A DNA stretch of 64,000 nt from Sphingomonas bacterium. GTDB taxonomy: Bacteria > Pseudomonadota > Alphaproteobacteria > Sphingomonadales > Sphingomonadaceae. The position numbers were made by a program, and so were the translations under genes. This document shows positions 43,081-51,816 of the stretch, one piece after another. Every line of letters starts with the position of its first letter. The stretch's first letter is position 1. Location of the stretch: positions 32,289 to 96,288 of the forward strand of contig NZ_CAHJWJ010000010.1 in NCBI RefSeq assembly GCF_903642285.1, given 5' to 3'. The notes under the pieces are model-generated. The model ran no database searches and was not told the DNA's origin. It worked only from the letters and a program-made list of their open reading frames with translations.

Positions 43081-45825
43081 GTGGGTTTTTCAGTGACAGC
43101 TTTTGACGGTTCCAAATATGTGTGCGCGGGCGCGTTCCTGCTGGCGGGCACGATGCTGTCGGGAGTGCCCGCGCTTGCACAGACCGCGCCCGCCGGTCCG
43201 AAGGCGACGCCACCCGCCGCTCCCGCCGCCGCTGCGACCCCGGCCCCCGTCCGCCTGATCAAGTCGCTTCGCGTCGAGGGATCGCAGCGCATCGAACCCG
43301 AGACGGTGCTGTCCTATATCAAGCTGCGTATCGGCCAGCCCTACACCGCGGAGACGCTCGACCAGGCGCTGAAGGATCTCGCGGCCAGCGACCTGTTCGC
43401 CGACTATTCGATCTCCGGTGTCGCGACCGGCGACATCGTCCTGCGCGTCCGCGAGAACCCGATCATCAACCGGGTGATCCTCGAAGGCAACAAGCGCATC
43501 AAGGAAGACAAGATCAAGAAGGAGATCAAGCTCGCGCCGCGGCAGATCTTCACACGGTCCGCGGTCCGCGCCGATGTCGCGCGCATCGTCGAACTGTATC
43601 GCCGGCAGGGGCGCTTCGCCGCGACGGTCGATCCCAAGATGGTCAGCCTCGACCAGAACCGCGTCGACATCGTGTTCGAGGTCAACGAAGGGCCGAAGTC
43701 CAAGGTCCAGCAGATCAACATCCTGGGCAACCAGGTGTTCACCGACAACAAGCTGCGCGAGCAGATGGCGACCAAGCAGTCGCGCTGGTTCCGCCTGTTG
43801 TCGTCGAACACCTCCTACGATCAGGACCGGCTGGCGTATGACCAACAGAAGCTGCGCCAGTTCTACCTGACCGAGGGTTATGCCGATTTCCGCGTCACGT
43901 CCGCGGTGGCCGAGCTGACCCCGGACAAGAGCAACTTCATCATCACCTATGTCGTCGAGGAAGGGCCGCGCTACAAGTTCGGCGACATCACCGTCGACAG
44001 CGATATCCGCGACTTCGACAATACCAAGCTCGCCGCCTCGCTGGAGCCCAAGAAGGGCGATTGGTACAACGCCAAGCTGATCGAGGACACGATCGACAAG
44101 CTCAGCCAGACCGCTGGCCTGTTCGGTTATGCCTTCACCGACGTCGATCCGGAGTTCGACAAGAACAAAGACGCGCTGACGATGGGGATCAATTTCCACA
44201 TCGCGCAGGCGCAGCGCACCTATGTGGAGCGCGTGAACATCACCGGCAACACGCAGACGCAGGACAAGGTGATCCGCCGCGAAATCCGCCTGGCGGAAGG
44301 GGATGCGTTCAACACCTTCCAGGTCAAGCGAAGCCAGGACCGGATCAACTCGCTCGGTTATTTCCAGGACAAGTTCGAGATCAAGAACACCGCGGGTTCC
44401 GCACCCGACCGGGTGGTACTGGACGCGAACGTCGAGGAAAAGTCGACCGGCGAACTGCAGCTGTCGGCCGGTTATTCGAGCCTCGAACAGTTCATCATCC
44501 AGGCCAACATCACCCAGCGCAATTTCCGCGGCAAGGGTCAGGAACTCCGCCTCGGCGTCAATTATTCCTATTATTCCAAGTCGGTCGAGCTGGGCTTTAC
44601 CGAACCGTATCTGTTCGACAAGAACATCGCGGTCGGCGGCGATATCTTCCGGCGCGATTACAATTCGTTCAACTATACCGGCGACACGAAACAGACGACG
44701 TATAGTCAGGTATCGACGGGGTTCCAGATTCGTGCCGGTATCCCGCTCACCGAATTCTGGGCGCTGCAAGCGCGCTATGGCCTGTCCTACGATCAGGTCG
44801 GACTGGCGGCGAACTATTTCAACGCCGACGGATCGTGCAACAATCTGGTCGCCGGCACCTATCTTTGCGAGGCGCTCGGCAATCGTGTGACGTCGTCGGT
44901 CGGCTACACCATCGCTTATGACAGCCTGAACAGCCGGCTGCGTCCGACCAAGGGTTCGCGCTTCTCGTTCAGCCAGGATTTCGCCGGGCTCGGCGGCGAC
45001 GTGCGCTATATCAAGACGCGGCTGGAAGGGGCCAAATATTGGGGGCTGGGTAGCGGCTTCGTCCTGTCCGCGGTTGCGGAGGGCGGGTATATCAAGTCGC
45101 TGGAAGGCTCCAAGCCGATCGGCGTCGATGGCGTCCGCATCACCGATCGCTTCTTCCTTGGCGAACCCCAGTTCCGCGGTTTCGACATCCGCGGCGTCGG
45201 ACCGCGCGTGACGCGTACGCCCTACACGACGGACGCGAACGGCAATCAGGTGTTGATGGGCGGCAAGGACAACATCGTCGACGATGCGCTGGGCGGCGAC
45301 GCCTATTATCTCGGTCGGCTCGAATTGGAACTGCCGCTCGGTGCTGGTGCCAAGGAACTGGGGCTGCGGCCTTCGATCTACATCCAGACGGGCGCATTGT
45401 TCGACGTGAAGGCACCCGTACTGAACACCGCTTGTGCGACGGGGCAGACAAGCAACTGCTATCCTACGGGAACGGACGCAAATGGCAATACCATCGTCCT
45501 GCCGATCACGACGCCCATTCTCGACACAAACGGTCAGCAACAGTTTGAATTTACGGACAATACGGCCGGTACGACGACGATCGTGCCGACATGTCCGCCG
45601 ATCGTAGCGGGTTCGACCAATACCTGCGTCCTTTATGCAAACAGCTATGGTCCGTATAAGGAACAATATCTTGGCAATTCGGCGCGTCCGCGACTGTCGA
45701 TCGGTATCGGTGTCAACTGGAACTCGCCGTTCGGCCCGCTGCGCATCGATCTTGCCAAGGCATTGCTCACGCAACCGGGCGACGACCCCAAACTCATCAC
45801 CTTCAACGTAGGAACGAGCTTCTGA
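43081..45825 (+). CDS. bamA: Outer membrane protein assembly factor BamA
   Basis: A 914-residue Omp85 protein, the core of the BAM complex that inserts beta-barrel proteins. A signal peptide (VCAGAFLLAGTMLSGVPALA) is followed by a Pro/Ala linker. Five POTRA domains run from about residue 58 to 420 (first: IKSLRVEGSQRIEPETV) and a C-terminal 16-strand barrel ends in Phe. The barrel contains the conserved FFLGEPQFRGFDIRGVGPR (the RGF/Y lid-lock region). A GTG at 43081 or 43093 is the start; no ATG fits. Near residues 780-860 a long Thr/Asn-rich extracellular loop is inserted. Confidence 0.95.
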   Translation: MGFSVTAFDGSKYVCAGAFLLAGTMLSGVPALAQTAPAGPKATPPAAPAAAATPAPVRLIKSLRVEGSQRIEPETVLSYIKLRIGQPYTAETLDQALKDLAASDLFADYSISGVATGDIVLRVRENPIINRVILEGNKRIKEDKIKKEIKLAPRQIFTRSAVRADVARIVELYRRQGRFAATVDPKMVSLDQNRVDIVFEVNEGPKSKVQQINILGNQVFTDNKLREQMATKQSRWFRLLSSNTSYDQDRLAYDQQKLRQFYLTEGYADFRVTSAVAELTPDKSNFIITYVVEEGPRYKFGDITVDSDIRDFDNTKLAASLEPKKGDWYNAKLIEDTIDKLSQTAGLFGYAFTDVDPEFDKNKDALTMGINFHIAQAQRTYVERVNITGNTQTQDKVIRREIRLAEGDAFNTFQVKRSQDRINSLGYFQDKFEIKNTAGSAPDRVVLDANVEEKSTGELQLSAGYSSLEQFIIQANITQRNFRGKGQELRLGVNYSYYSKSVELGFTEPYLFDKNIAVGGDIFRRDYNSFNYTGDTKQTTYSQVSTGFQIRAGIPLTEFWALQARYGLSYDQVGLAANYFNADGSCNNLVAGTYLCEALGNRVTSSVGYTIAYDSLNSRLRPTKGSRFSFSQDFAGLGGDVRYIKTRLEGAKYWGLGSGFVLSAVAEGGYIKSLEGSKPIGVDGVRITDRFFLGEPQFRGFDIRGVGPRVTRTPYTTDANGNQVLMGGKDNIVDDALGGDAYYLGRLELELPLGAGAKELGLRPSIYIQTGALFDVKAPVLNTACATGQTSNCYPTGTDANGNTIVLPITTPILDTNGQQQFEFTDNTAGTTTIVPTCPPIVAGSTNTCVLYANSYGPYKEQYLGNSARPRLSIGIGVNWNSPFGPLRIDLAKALLTQPGDDPKLITFNVGTSF

Positions 45826-46460
45826 TGACCTTCAAACACATGCTCCTCGCCGCCGCCGCCATCGCGCCGGCCATGTTCGTCGCCAACGCCGCACAGGCGC
45901 AGGCCGTCGCCGTCGCCGACCCGCAGGCCGCGATGGAGAATACCAAGGCGTTCCAGGCCGCCGCCGCGACGATCCGCACGACCTATGCGTCCGCGATCAC
46001 CCAGTTGCAGACCCGCCAGGCCGCGATCCAGGCCGAGCTGGCACCGCTGGTGACGAAGTTCCAGGCCGACCAGCGCGCAAACGTCGCGCAGGCGACGCTT
46101 CAGTCGGAAGCGACCACGATCCAGACCCGGGAAAACGCCGCGCGTCAGGAACTGGGCGGGATCAGCGCACCGATCCAGCGCGCGCAGGCCTATGCGCTCG
46201 AGCAGATCCAGCCCAAGCTGGCCGATGCGGTGACCGCGGCGATGAAGGCGCGCGGCGTCACGCTGCTGCTGAAGCCCGACGGTGCCTATGTCATCCAGCC
46301 CGCGTCGGACCTGACCCCCGCGATCACCACCCAGCTCGATGCGGTCGTGCCGAGCGTGAACGCGACACCGCCCGGCGGCTATGTACCCGGTCAGGCAGCG
46401 GGCGCGCCCGGTGCCGCCCCCGCCGCCGCGCCGACGCGTCGCCAGCCTTCGGGCCGATGA
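45825..46460 (+). CDS. skp: OmpH/Skp family periplasmic chaperone
   Basis: A 211-residue periplasmic protein with signal peptide ([25 protein letters not shown]) and a long helical, Gln/Ala-rich middle, the tentacle region of Skp. The C terminus is Pro/Ala-rich. Skp holds unfolded outer-membrane proteins for BamA, and the gene's start overlaps the bamA stop (TGATG). Sequence conservation in this family is low; identity rests on topology and position between bamA and fabZ. Confidence 0.85.
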   Translation: MTFKHMLLAAAAIAPAMFVANAAQAQAVAVADPQAAMENTKAFQAAAATIRTTYASAITQLQTRQAAIQAELAPLVTKFQADQRANVAQATLQSEATTIQTRENAARQELGGISAPIQRAQAYALEQIQPKLADAVTAAMKARGVTLLLKPDGAYVIQPASDLTPAITTQLDAVVPSVNATPPGGYVPGQAAGAPGAAPAAAPTRRQPSGR

Positions 46461-46470
46461 TAGCATCATA

Positions 46471-46968
46471 GTGACCGACAGGACGGATGGTAGCGTTTCC
46501 CCCCCGGCAACCGCCGGGGGGGCGCTCGATATCGGGCGGATCATGGCGGCGCTGCCGCATCGTTACCCCATGTTGCTGGTCGACCGCGTCGTCGCCATCG
46601 TGCCCGATGTGTCGATCGACGCGATCAAGGCGGTGACGATCAACGAGCCGTTCTTCCAGGGGCATTTTCCCTTCCGCCCGATCATGCCCGGCGTGCTGAT
46701 CGTCGAGGCGCTGGCACAGGCGGCGGGAATCCTCGCGGTCGAATCGCTCGGGCTCGCCGGGACCGGCAAGCTCGTCTATTTCATGGCGATCGACGGCGCG
46801 AAATTCCGCAAGCCTGTCGAACCGGGCGTGCTGCTCCAGCTTAACGCCATGTTCGTCCAGAAACGCGCCAGCGTCTGCAAGTTCGCAGGCATTGCGAAGA
46901 TCGATGGGAAAGTCGTTGCGGAAGCGACCTTTACCGCGATGATCGCCGACCCGCCCAAGATGGGCTGA
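46471..46968 (+). CDS. fabZ: 3-hydroxyacyl-ACP dehydratase FabZ
   Basis: A 165-residue hot-dog-fold dehydratase of fatty acid synthesis. The catalytic His65 lies in [14 protein letters not shown] and Glu79 in [27 protein letters not shown] opens the core. The start is a GTG at 46471, ten bases after skp, giving a 22-residue extension with SPPATAGG, which is encoded by a perfect 10-bp hairpin (46499-46522). In most Gram-negatives lpxD lies before and lpxA after fabZ. Neither is present here. Confidence 0.94.
   Translation: MTDRTDGSVSPPATAGGALDIGRIMAALPHRYPMLLVDRVVAIVPDVSIDAIKAVTINEPFFQGHFPFRPIMPGVLIVEALAQAAGILAVESLGLAGTGKLVYFMAIDGAKFRKPVEPGVLLQLNAMFVQKRASVCKFAGIAKIDGKVVAEATFTAMIADPPKMG
46499..46522 (+). 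repeat. GC hairpin inside the fabZ 5' coding region
   Basis: CCCCCCCGGC, AACC loop, GCCGGGGGGG: a perfect 10-bp stem starting 28 bases into the fabZ coding sequence. It is close enough to the start codon to affect initiation, and it encodes the family-atypical residues PPATAGG. Confidence 0.8.
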
Positions 46969-47036
46969 CACGCTCGGCAGCGCGACTTGGCGATTTTGAC
47001 TTTTGCGTGCGAGCAGGCTAGCGCGCGCCTTCCTTT

Positions 47037-47054
47037 TGGCTGGTCGGAACCAGC
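47037..47054 (+). promoter_or_regulatory. Hairpin in rpmE leader
   Basis: GGCTGGT, CGGA loop, ACCAGCC: a perfect 7-bp stem ending 18 bases before the rpmE ATG, so near the ribosome binding site. It may be an L31-responsive leader or the fabZ terminator. T-runs lie before rather than after it, which argues against termination on the plus strand. Confidence 0.4.
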
Positions 47055-47072
47055 CGCGCCCGGAGAAGACCC

Positions 47073-47303
47073 GTGAAAAAAGATACCCATCCCGAATACC
47101 ACATGATCAAGGTCCAGATGACCGACGGCAGCGTGTTCGAGACTCGCTCCACCTGGGGCAAGGAAGGCGACACGATGACGCTCGACATCGATCCGCTGGC
47201 GCATCCCGCCTGGACCGGCGGTCGCGGTTCGATGCTCGACACCGGCGGCCAGGTCGCACGCTTCAACAAGCGTTTCGGCGGTGGGCTCACGCTTCGCAAA
47301 TAA
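47073..47303 (+). CDS. rpmE: 50S ribosomal protein L31 (zinc-free form)
   Basis: A 76-residue L31. It opens [20 protein letters not shown] and continues [14 protein letters not shown], the alphaproteobacterial type. No Cys is present, so this is the zinc-independent (C-minus) form. CGGAGAAG lies about eight bases before the ATG. It follows fabZ by 104 bases and may have its own promoter in that gap. Confidence 0.93.
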   Translation: MKKDTHPEYHMIKVQMTDGSVFETRSTWGKEGDTMTLDIDPLAHPAWTGGRGSMLDTGGQVARFNKRFGGGLTLRK

Positions 47304-47385
47304 GCGCCGCTTAACCGATCGTTAGGCAACATACCGGTATTTGCTTTCACGGCGGCTCGACACCGGGCCGCGGCGAAAGGATGCG

Positions 47386-47706
47386 ATGTTCGCTGCCGAA
47401 TTCGAAGCTGTCGAAGGCAAGGGTCGGCGTCGGTCGGAACGCGCGCCGGTGGTGCTGAACGCGCGGATCGGCAAGGACGGGTTGGCGCGGACCTTGTGCA
47501 AGGTCACCGATATCTCGGTCCATGGGGTCAGGATCCAGACCTATTCCGCGCTCAAGAAAGGCGCGACGATCTGGCTGACCCTGCCCGTGATCGGGCTGAT
47601 CGCGGCGGACGTGATGTGGGCGGACGATTTCCTCGCCGGTTGCCAGTTTCGCACACCGATAGACCAGACCGCGTTCGAAAACCTGCTGGCCAGCCAGGTT
47701 AGATAG
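47386..47706 (+). CDS. PilZ-domain protein
   Basis: A 106-residue single-domain PilZ protein, a likely c-di-GMP receptor. The two ligand motifs are visible: RxxxR in GRRRSERAP near residue 12 and (D/N)xSxxG as DISVHGVRI near residue 42. The ATG at 47386 has GAAAGG five bases upstream. It stands alone between rpmE and a convergent tRNA-Ser. The output could be motility, adhesion or exopolysaccharide, none of which is encoded nearby. Confidence 0.85.
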   Translation: MFAAEFEAVEGKGRRRSERAPVVLNARIGKDGLARTLCKVTDISVHGVRIQTYSALKKGATIWLTLPVIGLIAADVMWADDFLAGCQFRTPIDQTAFENLLASQVR

Positions 47707-47713
47707 CATCCGG

Positions 47714-47800
47714 CGGAGAGAGTGGGATTCGAACCCACGGTGAGCGTGAACCCACGGCGGTTTTCAAGACCGCTGCCTTAAACCACTCGGCCATCTCTCC
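47714..47800 (-). tRNA. tRNA-Ser (anticodon TGA)
   Basis: An 87-base class II tRNA on the minus strand. The acceptor stem is GGAGAGA/TCTCTCC with discriminator G. The anticodon stem is GCGGT/ACCGC with loop CTTGAAA, giving TGA. It has a long variable arm and a T-loop GGTTCGAATCC. CCA is not encoded. It reads UCN (mainly UCA) serine codons. Confidence 0.95.
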
Positions 47801-47895
47801 GTATCCCGCCCCCGATAGGTCGGTCGCGCCCGTTTGTGCAAGGGGTGCGACGATATGAGGTTCCGGCCGGTGGTCGGCTGTGTCACTATCCATCG

Positions 47896-48936
47896 ATGGG
47901 CAGGGGGCAAATCCTGGCGCGGACGACGCGCTTCGCGGCTTGCGCCCTGTTGGCGCTGCTTGGCGGTGCGGCGGGCGCGCAGGACGATTCGGGTTTCCAG
48001 TCCTATCTCGGCCAGCTGCGTTCGCAGGCGCTTGCCGCCGGCGTCAGGCGCGCCACGATCGATGCCGCGCTGCCCGGGCTGACGATCAACCCCCGCGTGA
48101 TCGAACTCGACCGGCAGCAACCCGGCAGCGACGTCGCCGGCCCGGTGGCGATGTTCGCGCCCTACCGTATCCAGCACATCGACGCGCAGCGGATCGCGCG
48201 CGGCCAGCGGGTCTACCAGGCGCAGCGCGGTCGGGTCGCGTCGATCGAGCGCCGAACCGGCGTGCCGGAATCGATCATGGTCGCGATCTGGGGAAACGAG
48301 ACCAATTACGGTGCCTATACCGGCAATTTCGACCTGCTGCGCAGTCTCGCGACGCTTGCCTATGAGGGGCGACGGCGCGAATTGTTCGCGGGCGAATTCG
48401 TCGATGCGCTGAAGATGCTCGATCGCGGCGTGCCGCGCGAGCGGCTGAAGGGAAGCTGGGCGGGTGCGACGGGCAATCCGCAATTCCTGCCGTCGGCGTA
48501 TCTGCGCCTGGCGCGCGACGGCGATGGCGACGGCCGCGTGGATATCTGGAACAGCGATGCGGATACGCTGGCGTCGATCGGCAATTATTTCGTCGACGCC
48601 GGATGGCGTCCCGGCCAGCCCTGGGGGATCGCAGTCGACGTACCCGCCGGCTTCGACCGAAGCCATAACACGAACCGCCTGATGTCGCCGCGCTGCCCGC
48701 GGGTCTTCGCCAGGCACAGCGGCTGGCGGACGATGGCGGAGTGGCGCTCGCTCGGTATCGCACCCCGTTCCGGCAATTGGCCGGGCGACTCCGTCCTGGC
48801 GACGCTGCTCGAACCCGACGGTCCCGGTCAGACGGCCTATCTGCTGACGGGGAATTACCGGGTCATCCTCGATTACAACTGTTCGAATTTCTACGCCCTG
48901 TCGGTCGGGCTGCTCGCCGATGCCGTCGCGCGGTAA
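47896..48936 (+). CDS. Lytic murein transglycosylase, MltB family
   Basis: A 346-residue peptidoglycan lytic transglycosylase. A signal peptide (TTRFAACALLALLGGAAGA) suggests a soluble periplasmic form, without a lipobox. The catalytic Glu135 lies in AIWGNETNYGAYTG, followed by the family's SWAGATGNPQFLPSAYLR and DIWNSDADTLASIGNYF. The ATG at 47896 puts the signal peptide at the right place; the frame stays open upstream. Its 3' end overlaps the rlpA-like gene by 17 bases. Confidence 0.92.
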   Translation: MGRGQILARTTRFAACALLALLGGAAGAQDDSGFQSYLGQLRSQALAAGVRRATIDAALPGLTINPRVIELDRQQPGSDVAGPVAMFAPYRIQHIDAQRIARGQRVYQAQRGRVASIERRTGVPESIMVAIWGNETNYGAYTGNFDLLRSLATLAYEGRRRELFAGEFVDALKMLDRGVPRERLKGSWAGATGNPQFLPSAYLRLARDGDGDGRVDIWNSDADTLASIGNYFVDAGWRPGQPWGIAVDVPAGFDRSHNTNRLMSPRCPRVFARHSGWRTMAEWRSLGIAPRSGNWPGDSVLATLLEPDGPGQTAYLLTGNYRVILDYNCSNFYALSVGLLADAVAR

Positions 48937-49609
48937 GGCCCTTGTCCACACCGTCGCGGCGGGGTTGCTGCTGGTGGCGTGCAGCGGACGGGGGCACGGC
49001 GCGGCGATCCCGCTTGCATCCTTCGGCGCGTATCAGGCCAGCGGTCTCGCCAGCTGGTATGGCGAGGAAGCCGCAGGCCATCGCACCGCGTCGGGCGACT
49101 TCTTCGATCCGAACGGGATAACCGCGGCGCATCGCAGTCTGCCGCTCGGGTCGTTGGCGGAGGTGACGTCGGTCGACACCGGCCGATCGGTGGTCGTGCG
49201 TATCAACGATCGCGGACCGGGACGCCGCGACCGGATCATCGACCTGTCGCGCGGGGCGGCACGGGCGCTCGGTACCGATCGGCTCCCGGTCGCGTCGGTC
49301 CGCGTCCGCGCGCTTGCGCCCGGATCGCGCGTCGGCATCGTTGCGACCGACGCCGCGTTCGCCCCGACCCCCGTGCATCCGGCGGTGCCCCGCTCGGCGA
49401 ACGATCGCTATATCGTCCAGATCGCCAGCTTCTCGAACCGCGACCGCGCACAGGCGCTGGCCGATGCGGTATCCGCGCAGGTGTTGCCCGCAGGCAATCT
49501 CTGGCGCGTGCGGCTCGGCCCGATCCAGGGTGCCGCGGCGGCGCAAGAGGCGCGTGACGCCATGGCGGCGCGCGGCTATGGCGATGCGCATATCCTGCCC
49601 GCGGACTGA
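48920..49609 (+). CDS. rlpA: RlpA-like septal lipoprotein with SPOR domain
   Basis: A 229-residue protein. It has a lipoprotein signal (VAAGLLLVACSG), a double-psi beta-barrel (about 40-130: SGLASWYGEEAAGHRTASG, ITAAHRSLPLGS, VVVRINDRGP), and a C-terminal SPOR domain (about 155-229: DRYIVQIASFSNRDRAQALA) that binds denuded septal glycan. RlpA proteins cleave or bind such glycan at division. It overlaps the MltB gene and precedes a D,D-carboxypeptidase, forming a peptidoglycan-remodelling unit. Confidence 0.9.
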   Translation: MPSRGKALVHTVAAGLLLVACSGRGHGAAIPLASFGAYQASGLASWYGEEAAGHRTASGDFFDPNGITAAHRSLPLGSLAEVTSVDTGRSVVVRINDRGPGRRDRIIDLSRGAARALGTDRLPVASVRVRALAPGSRVGIVATDAAFAPTPVHPAVPRSANDRYIVQIASFSNRDRAQALADAVSAQVLPAGNLWRVRLGPIQGAAAAQEARDAMAARGYGDAHILPAD

Positions 49610-49645
49610 AACCTGCACCATCCTCGCCATCACGGACCTCATGTC

Positions 49646-50815
49646 ATGACACGACCGATCGCCGCCTACCTCACCCCCGTCGCGCTGATCGCGCTGGCGA
49701 TGCCGTCGGTCGCCGCCGCACCGCAGTTCGAAACGCCCGCACCGATCGCCTTCATGAAGGATCTGTCGTCCGGCGCGGTGCTGTTCGCGCGCGATGCCGA
49801 CAAGCGGATGCCCCCGGCGTCGCTGGCGAAGATGATGACCGTCTACGTCGCGTTCGACATGGTGAAGAAGGGCGAGTTGAAGCTCGACCAGAAATTCCCG
49901 GTCCGGCCCGAGACGTGGCAGCGCTGGCACGGTCCTGCCGCAGGATCGACGATGTTCCTGTCGGTCAACGAACAGGTCAGCGTCGCCGACCTGCTGTCGG
50001 GTATCGTCACGCTGTCGGGCAACGATGCGTGCGTCGTGCTGGCCGAGGGTATTTCCGGCACCGAGGCCGCGTTCGTCGATCGGATGAACGAGACCGCCGC
50101 CGCGATCGGGCTGAAGAACAGCCATTTCGGCACGTCGAACGGATGGCCCGACAATGGCGTGACCTATGTCACCGCCCGCGACCTGACGACGCTGGCGACC
50201 GCGACGATCCAGTACCATCCCCAATTGTACAAGACGTTCTATTCCAAGCCGAACTTCACCTGGGGCAAGACCATGGGTGGCAACGCGATCACCCAGGACA
50301 ATCGCGATCCGCTGCTCGGCCGGGTCGCCGGCGCGGACGGGCTGAAGACGGGACATACCGAAGAGGCCGGGTTCGGCTTCACGGGTTCCGCCCAGCAAGG
50401 CAATCGCCGGATCGTCATGGTGCTCGCCGGGCTTACGAGCTTCAACCAGCGCATTCAGGAATCGGTCAAGTTCATGGACTGGGGTTTCCGCGCCTGGCAG
50501 GCGAAGCCGTTGGTCGCGCAGGGCAAGCAGGTCGAAACGGCGGAGGTCCAGATGGGCGATTCGCATACCGTCGGTCTGGTCGCGGCCACCCCGTTGACCG
50601 TGACGGTCGCGGCGGGTGCGGTTCCGGCGATGCACGCCAAGGTCGTGTATGACGGCCCCATCAAGGCACCCATCAAGGCCGGGCAGCACATCGCCGATCT
50701 GATCGTGACCTCGCCCGACATGCCGGCACAGACATTGCCGCTGGTCGCCGCGAAGGATGTCGGCAAGGCCGGCTTCTTCGGCCGCGCGTGGAGTGGCCTG
50801 ACGTCGCTGCTCTAG
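49646..50815 (+). CDS. D-alanyl-D-alanine carboxypeptidase (PBP5/6-like)
   Basis: A 389-residue low-molecular-weight penicillin-binding protein. The signal peptide ends near residue 24 (SVAAAP). The three active-site motifs are SxxK at Ser59-Lys62 (PPASLAKMM), SGN at 124-126 (VTLSGNDAC) and KTG at 234-236 (DGLKTGHTEEAG). A C-terminal PBP5 beta-domain follows, with a terminal amphipathic stretch (FGRAWSGLTSLL) for membrane attachment. It trims the terminal D-Ala of pentapeptides. It follows rlpA by 36 bases; holB starts one base after its stop. Confidence 0.95.
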   Translation: MTRPIAAYLTPVALIALAMPSVAAAPQFETPAPIAFMKDLSSGAVLFARDADKRMPPASLAKMMTVYVAFDMVKKGELKLDQKFPVRPETWQRWHGPAAGSTMFLSVNEQVSVADLLSGIVTLSGNDACVVLAEGISGTEAAFVDRMNETAAAIGLKNSHFGTSNGWPDNGVTYVTARDLTTLATATIQYHPQLYKTFYSKPNFTWGKTMGGNAITQDNRDPLLGRVAGADGLKTGHTEEAGFGFTGSAQQGNRRIVMVLAGLTSFNQRIQESVKFMDWGFRAWQAKPLVAQGKQVETAEVQMGDSHTVGLVAATPLTVTVAAGAVPAMHAKVVYDGPIKAPIKAGQHIADLIVTSPDMPAQTLPLVAAKDVGKAGFFGRAWSGLTSLL

Positions 50816-50816
50816 G

Positions 50817-51806
50817 GTGACGATCGTCGGCAATCGCGCGGGCCAGGCGGCGTTCCGTGCGGCACTATCGGGACCGTCGATGCATCATGCCTGGCTGATC
50901 GCCGGGCCGGAGGGGATCGGCAAGGCCGGTTTCGCCAGAACCGCGGCGATCCGCATGTTGTCGGAAAGCGCCGGGGCGCGCGGCTTCGAAGGCGACTTCG
51001 ATGTTCCGCCCGGCGATCGGACACGCGGGTTGATCGAGGCCGGGTCGCATCCCGATTTCCGTCTGCTGCGCCGCCTGCCGAAGGACGTGGACAAGCCCGA
51101 TCAGGATCTCGCGCGCAGCATCACGATCGCGCAGGTTCGCGGACTTCAGCCGATGTTCGCGACCGCGCCGTCGATGGCCGCGGCGCGGGTCGTGGTGATC
51201 GATGCGATCGACGATCTCGAACGCGCGGGGGCGAACGCGCTGCTCAAGAATCTCGAGGAGCCGCCCTCCGGGACGATCTTCCTGTTGATCAGCCACGCGC
51301 CGGGACGATTGCTGCCGACGATCCGATCGCGCTGCCGGCTGTTGCGGTTCGAGACATTGAACGACGACGATGTCGCGGCCGCGATCCGATCGGCGCGACC
51401 CGAGGCGAGCGACGGGGAGATCGCGGCGCTGGTCCGCGCCGGCGGCGGATCGCCGGGACGCGGCCTGCGGTTCGCCGGGCTCGATATCGCCGGGCTCGAT
51501 GGGGCGATCGACGCCATCGCGGCAGACGGCGATCCCGATAACGCACGCCGGGTGAAACTGGCCAAGGCGCTCGGCGGCAAGGCGGCACAGCCCCGGTACG
51601 AGGCGTTTCTCGACCGTGCGCCGACGATCATCGCGCGGCTCGCCCGTACGCGCACCGGCGGGGCGCTAGCGCAGGCGCTCGACGCGCATTCCCGTGCGCG
51701 CGACCTGTCGGGGGCCGCGATCGGCCTGTCGCTCGACGCGCAGGCGACGGTATTCGAGATGGCGGGGATCGTCGCGGGGCTTCACGCGTCCGGGACCGCG
51801 CGCTAG
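50817..51806 (+). CDS. holB: DNA polymerase III delta-prime subunit
   Basis: A 329-residue clamp-loader subunit. It has an AAA+ N-terminal domain with GPEGIGKAGFARTAA at the P-loop position (near residue 30), ARVVVIDAIDDLERAGANAL for motif B and the sensor/SRC motif TIRSRCRLLRF. The GTG start at 50817 lies directly behind the preceding stop. metG follows after ten bases. With dnaE it is the second replisome gene in the window. Confidence 0.92.
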   Translation: MTIVGNRAGQAAFRAALSGPSMHHAWLIAGPEGIGKAGFARTAAIRMLSESAGARGFEGDFDVPPGDRTRGLIEAGSHPDFRLLRRLPKDVDKPDQDLARSITIAQVRGLQPMFATAPSMAAARVVVIDAIDDLERAGANALLKNLEEPPSGTIFLLISHAPGRLLPTIRSRCRLLRFETLNDDDVAAAIRSARPEASDGEIAALVRAGGGSPGRGLRFAGLDIAGLDGAIDAIAADGDPDNARRVKLAKALGGKAAQPRYEAFLDRAPTIIARLARTRTGGALAQALDAHSRARDLSGAAIGLSLDAQATVFEMAGIVAGLHASGTAR

Positions 51807-51816
51807 GGCCATTCGC

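Noticed and set aside
43090..45774. 894-codon open frame antisense to bamA
   Set aside because: Same GC-bias artefact; the sense frame is a full-length BamA with signal peptide and terminal Phe.
47301..47345. TACCGGTA palindrome after rpmE as an operator
   Set aside because: Eight bases only, expected by chance at this frequency, and not placed at a clear promoter.
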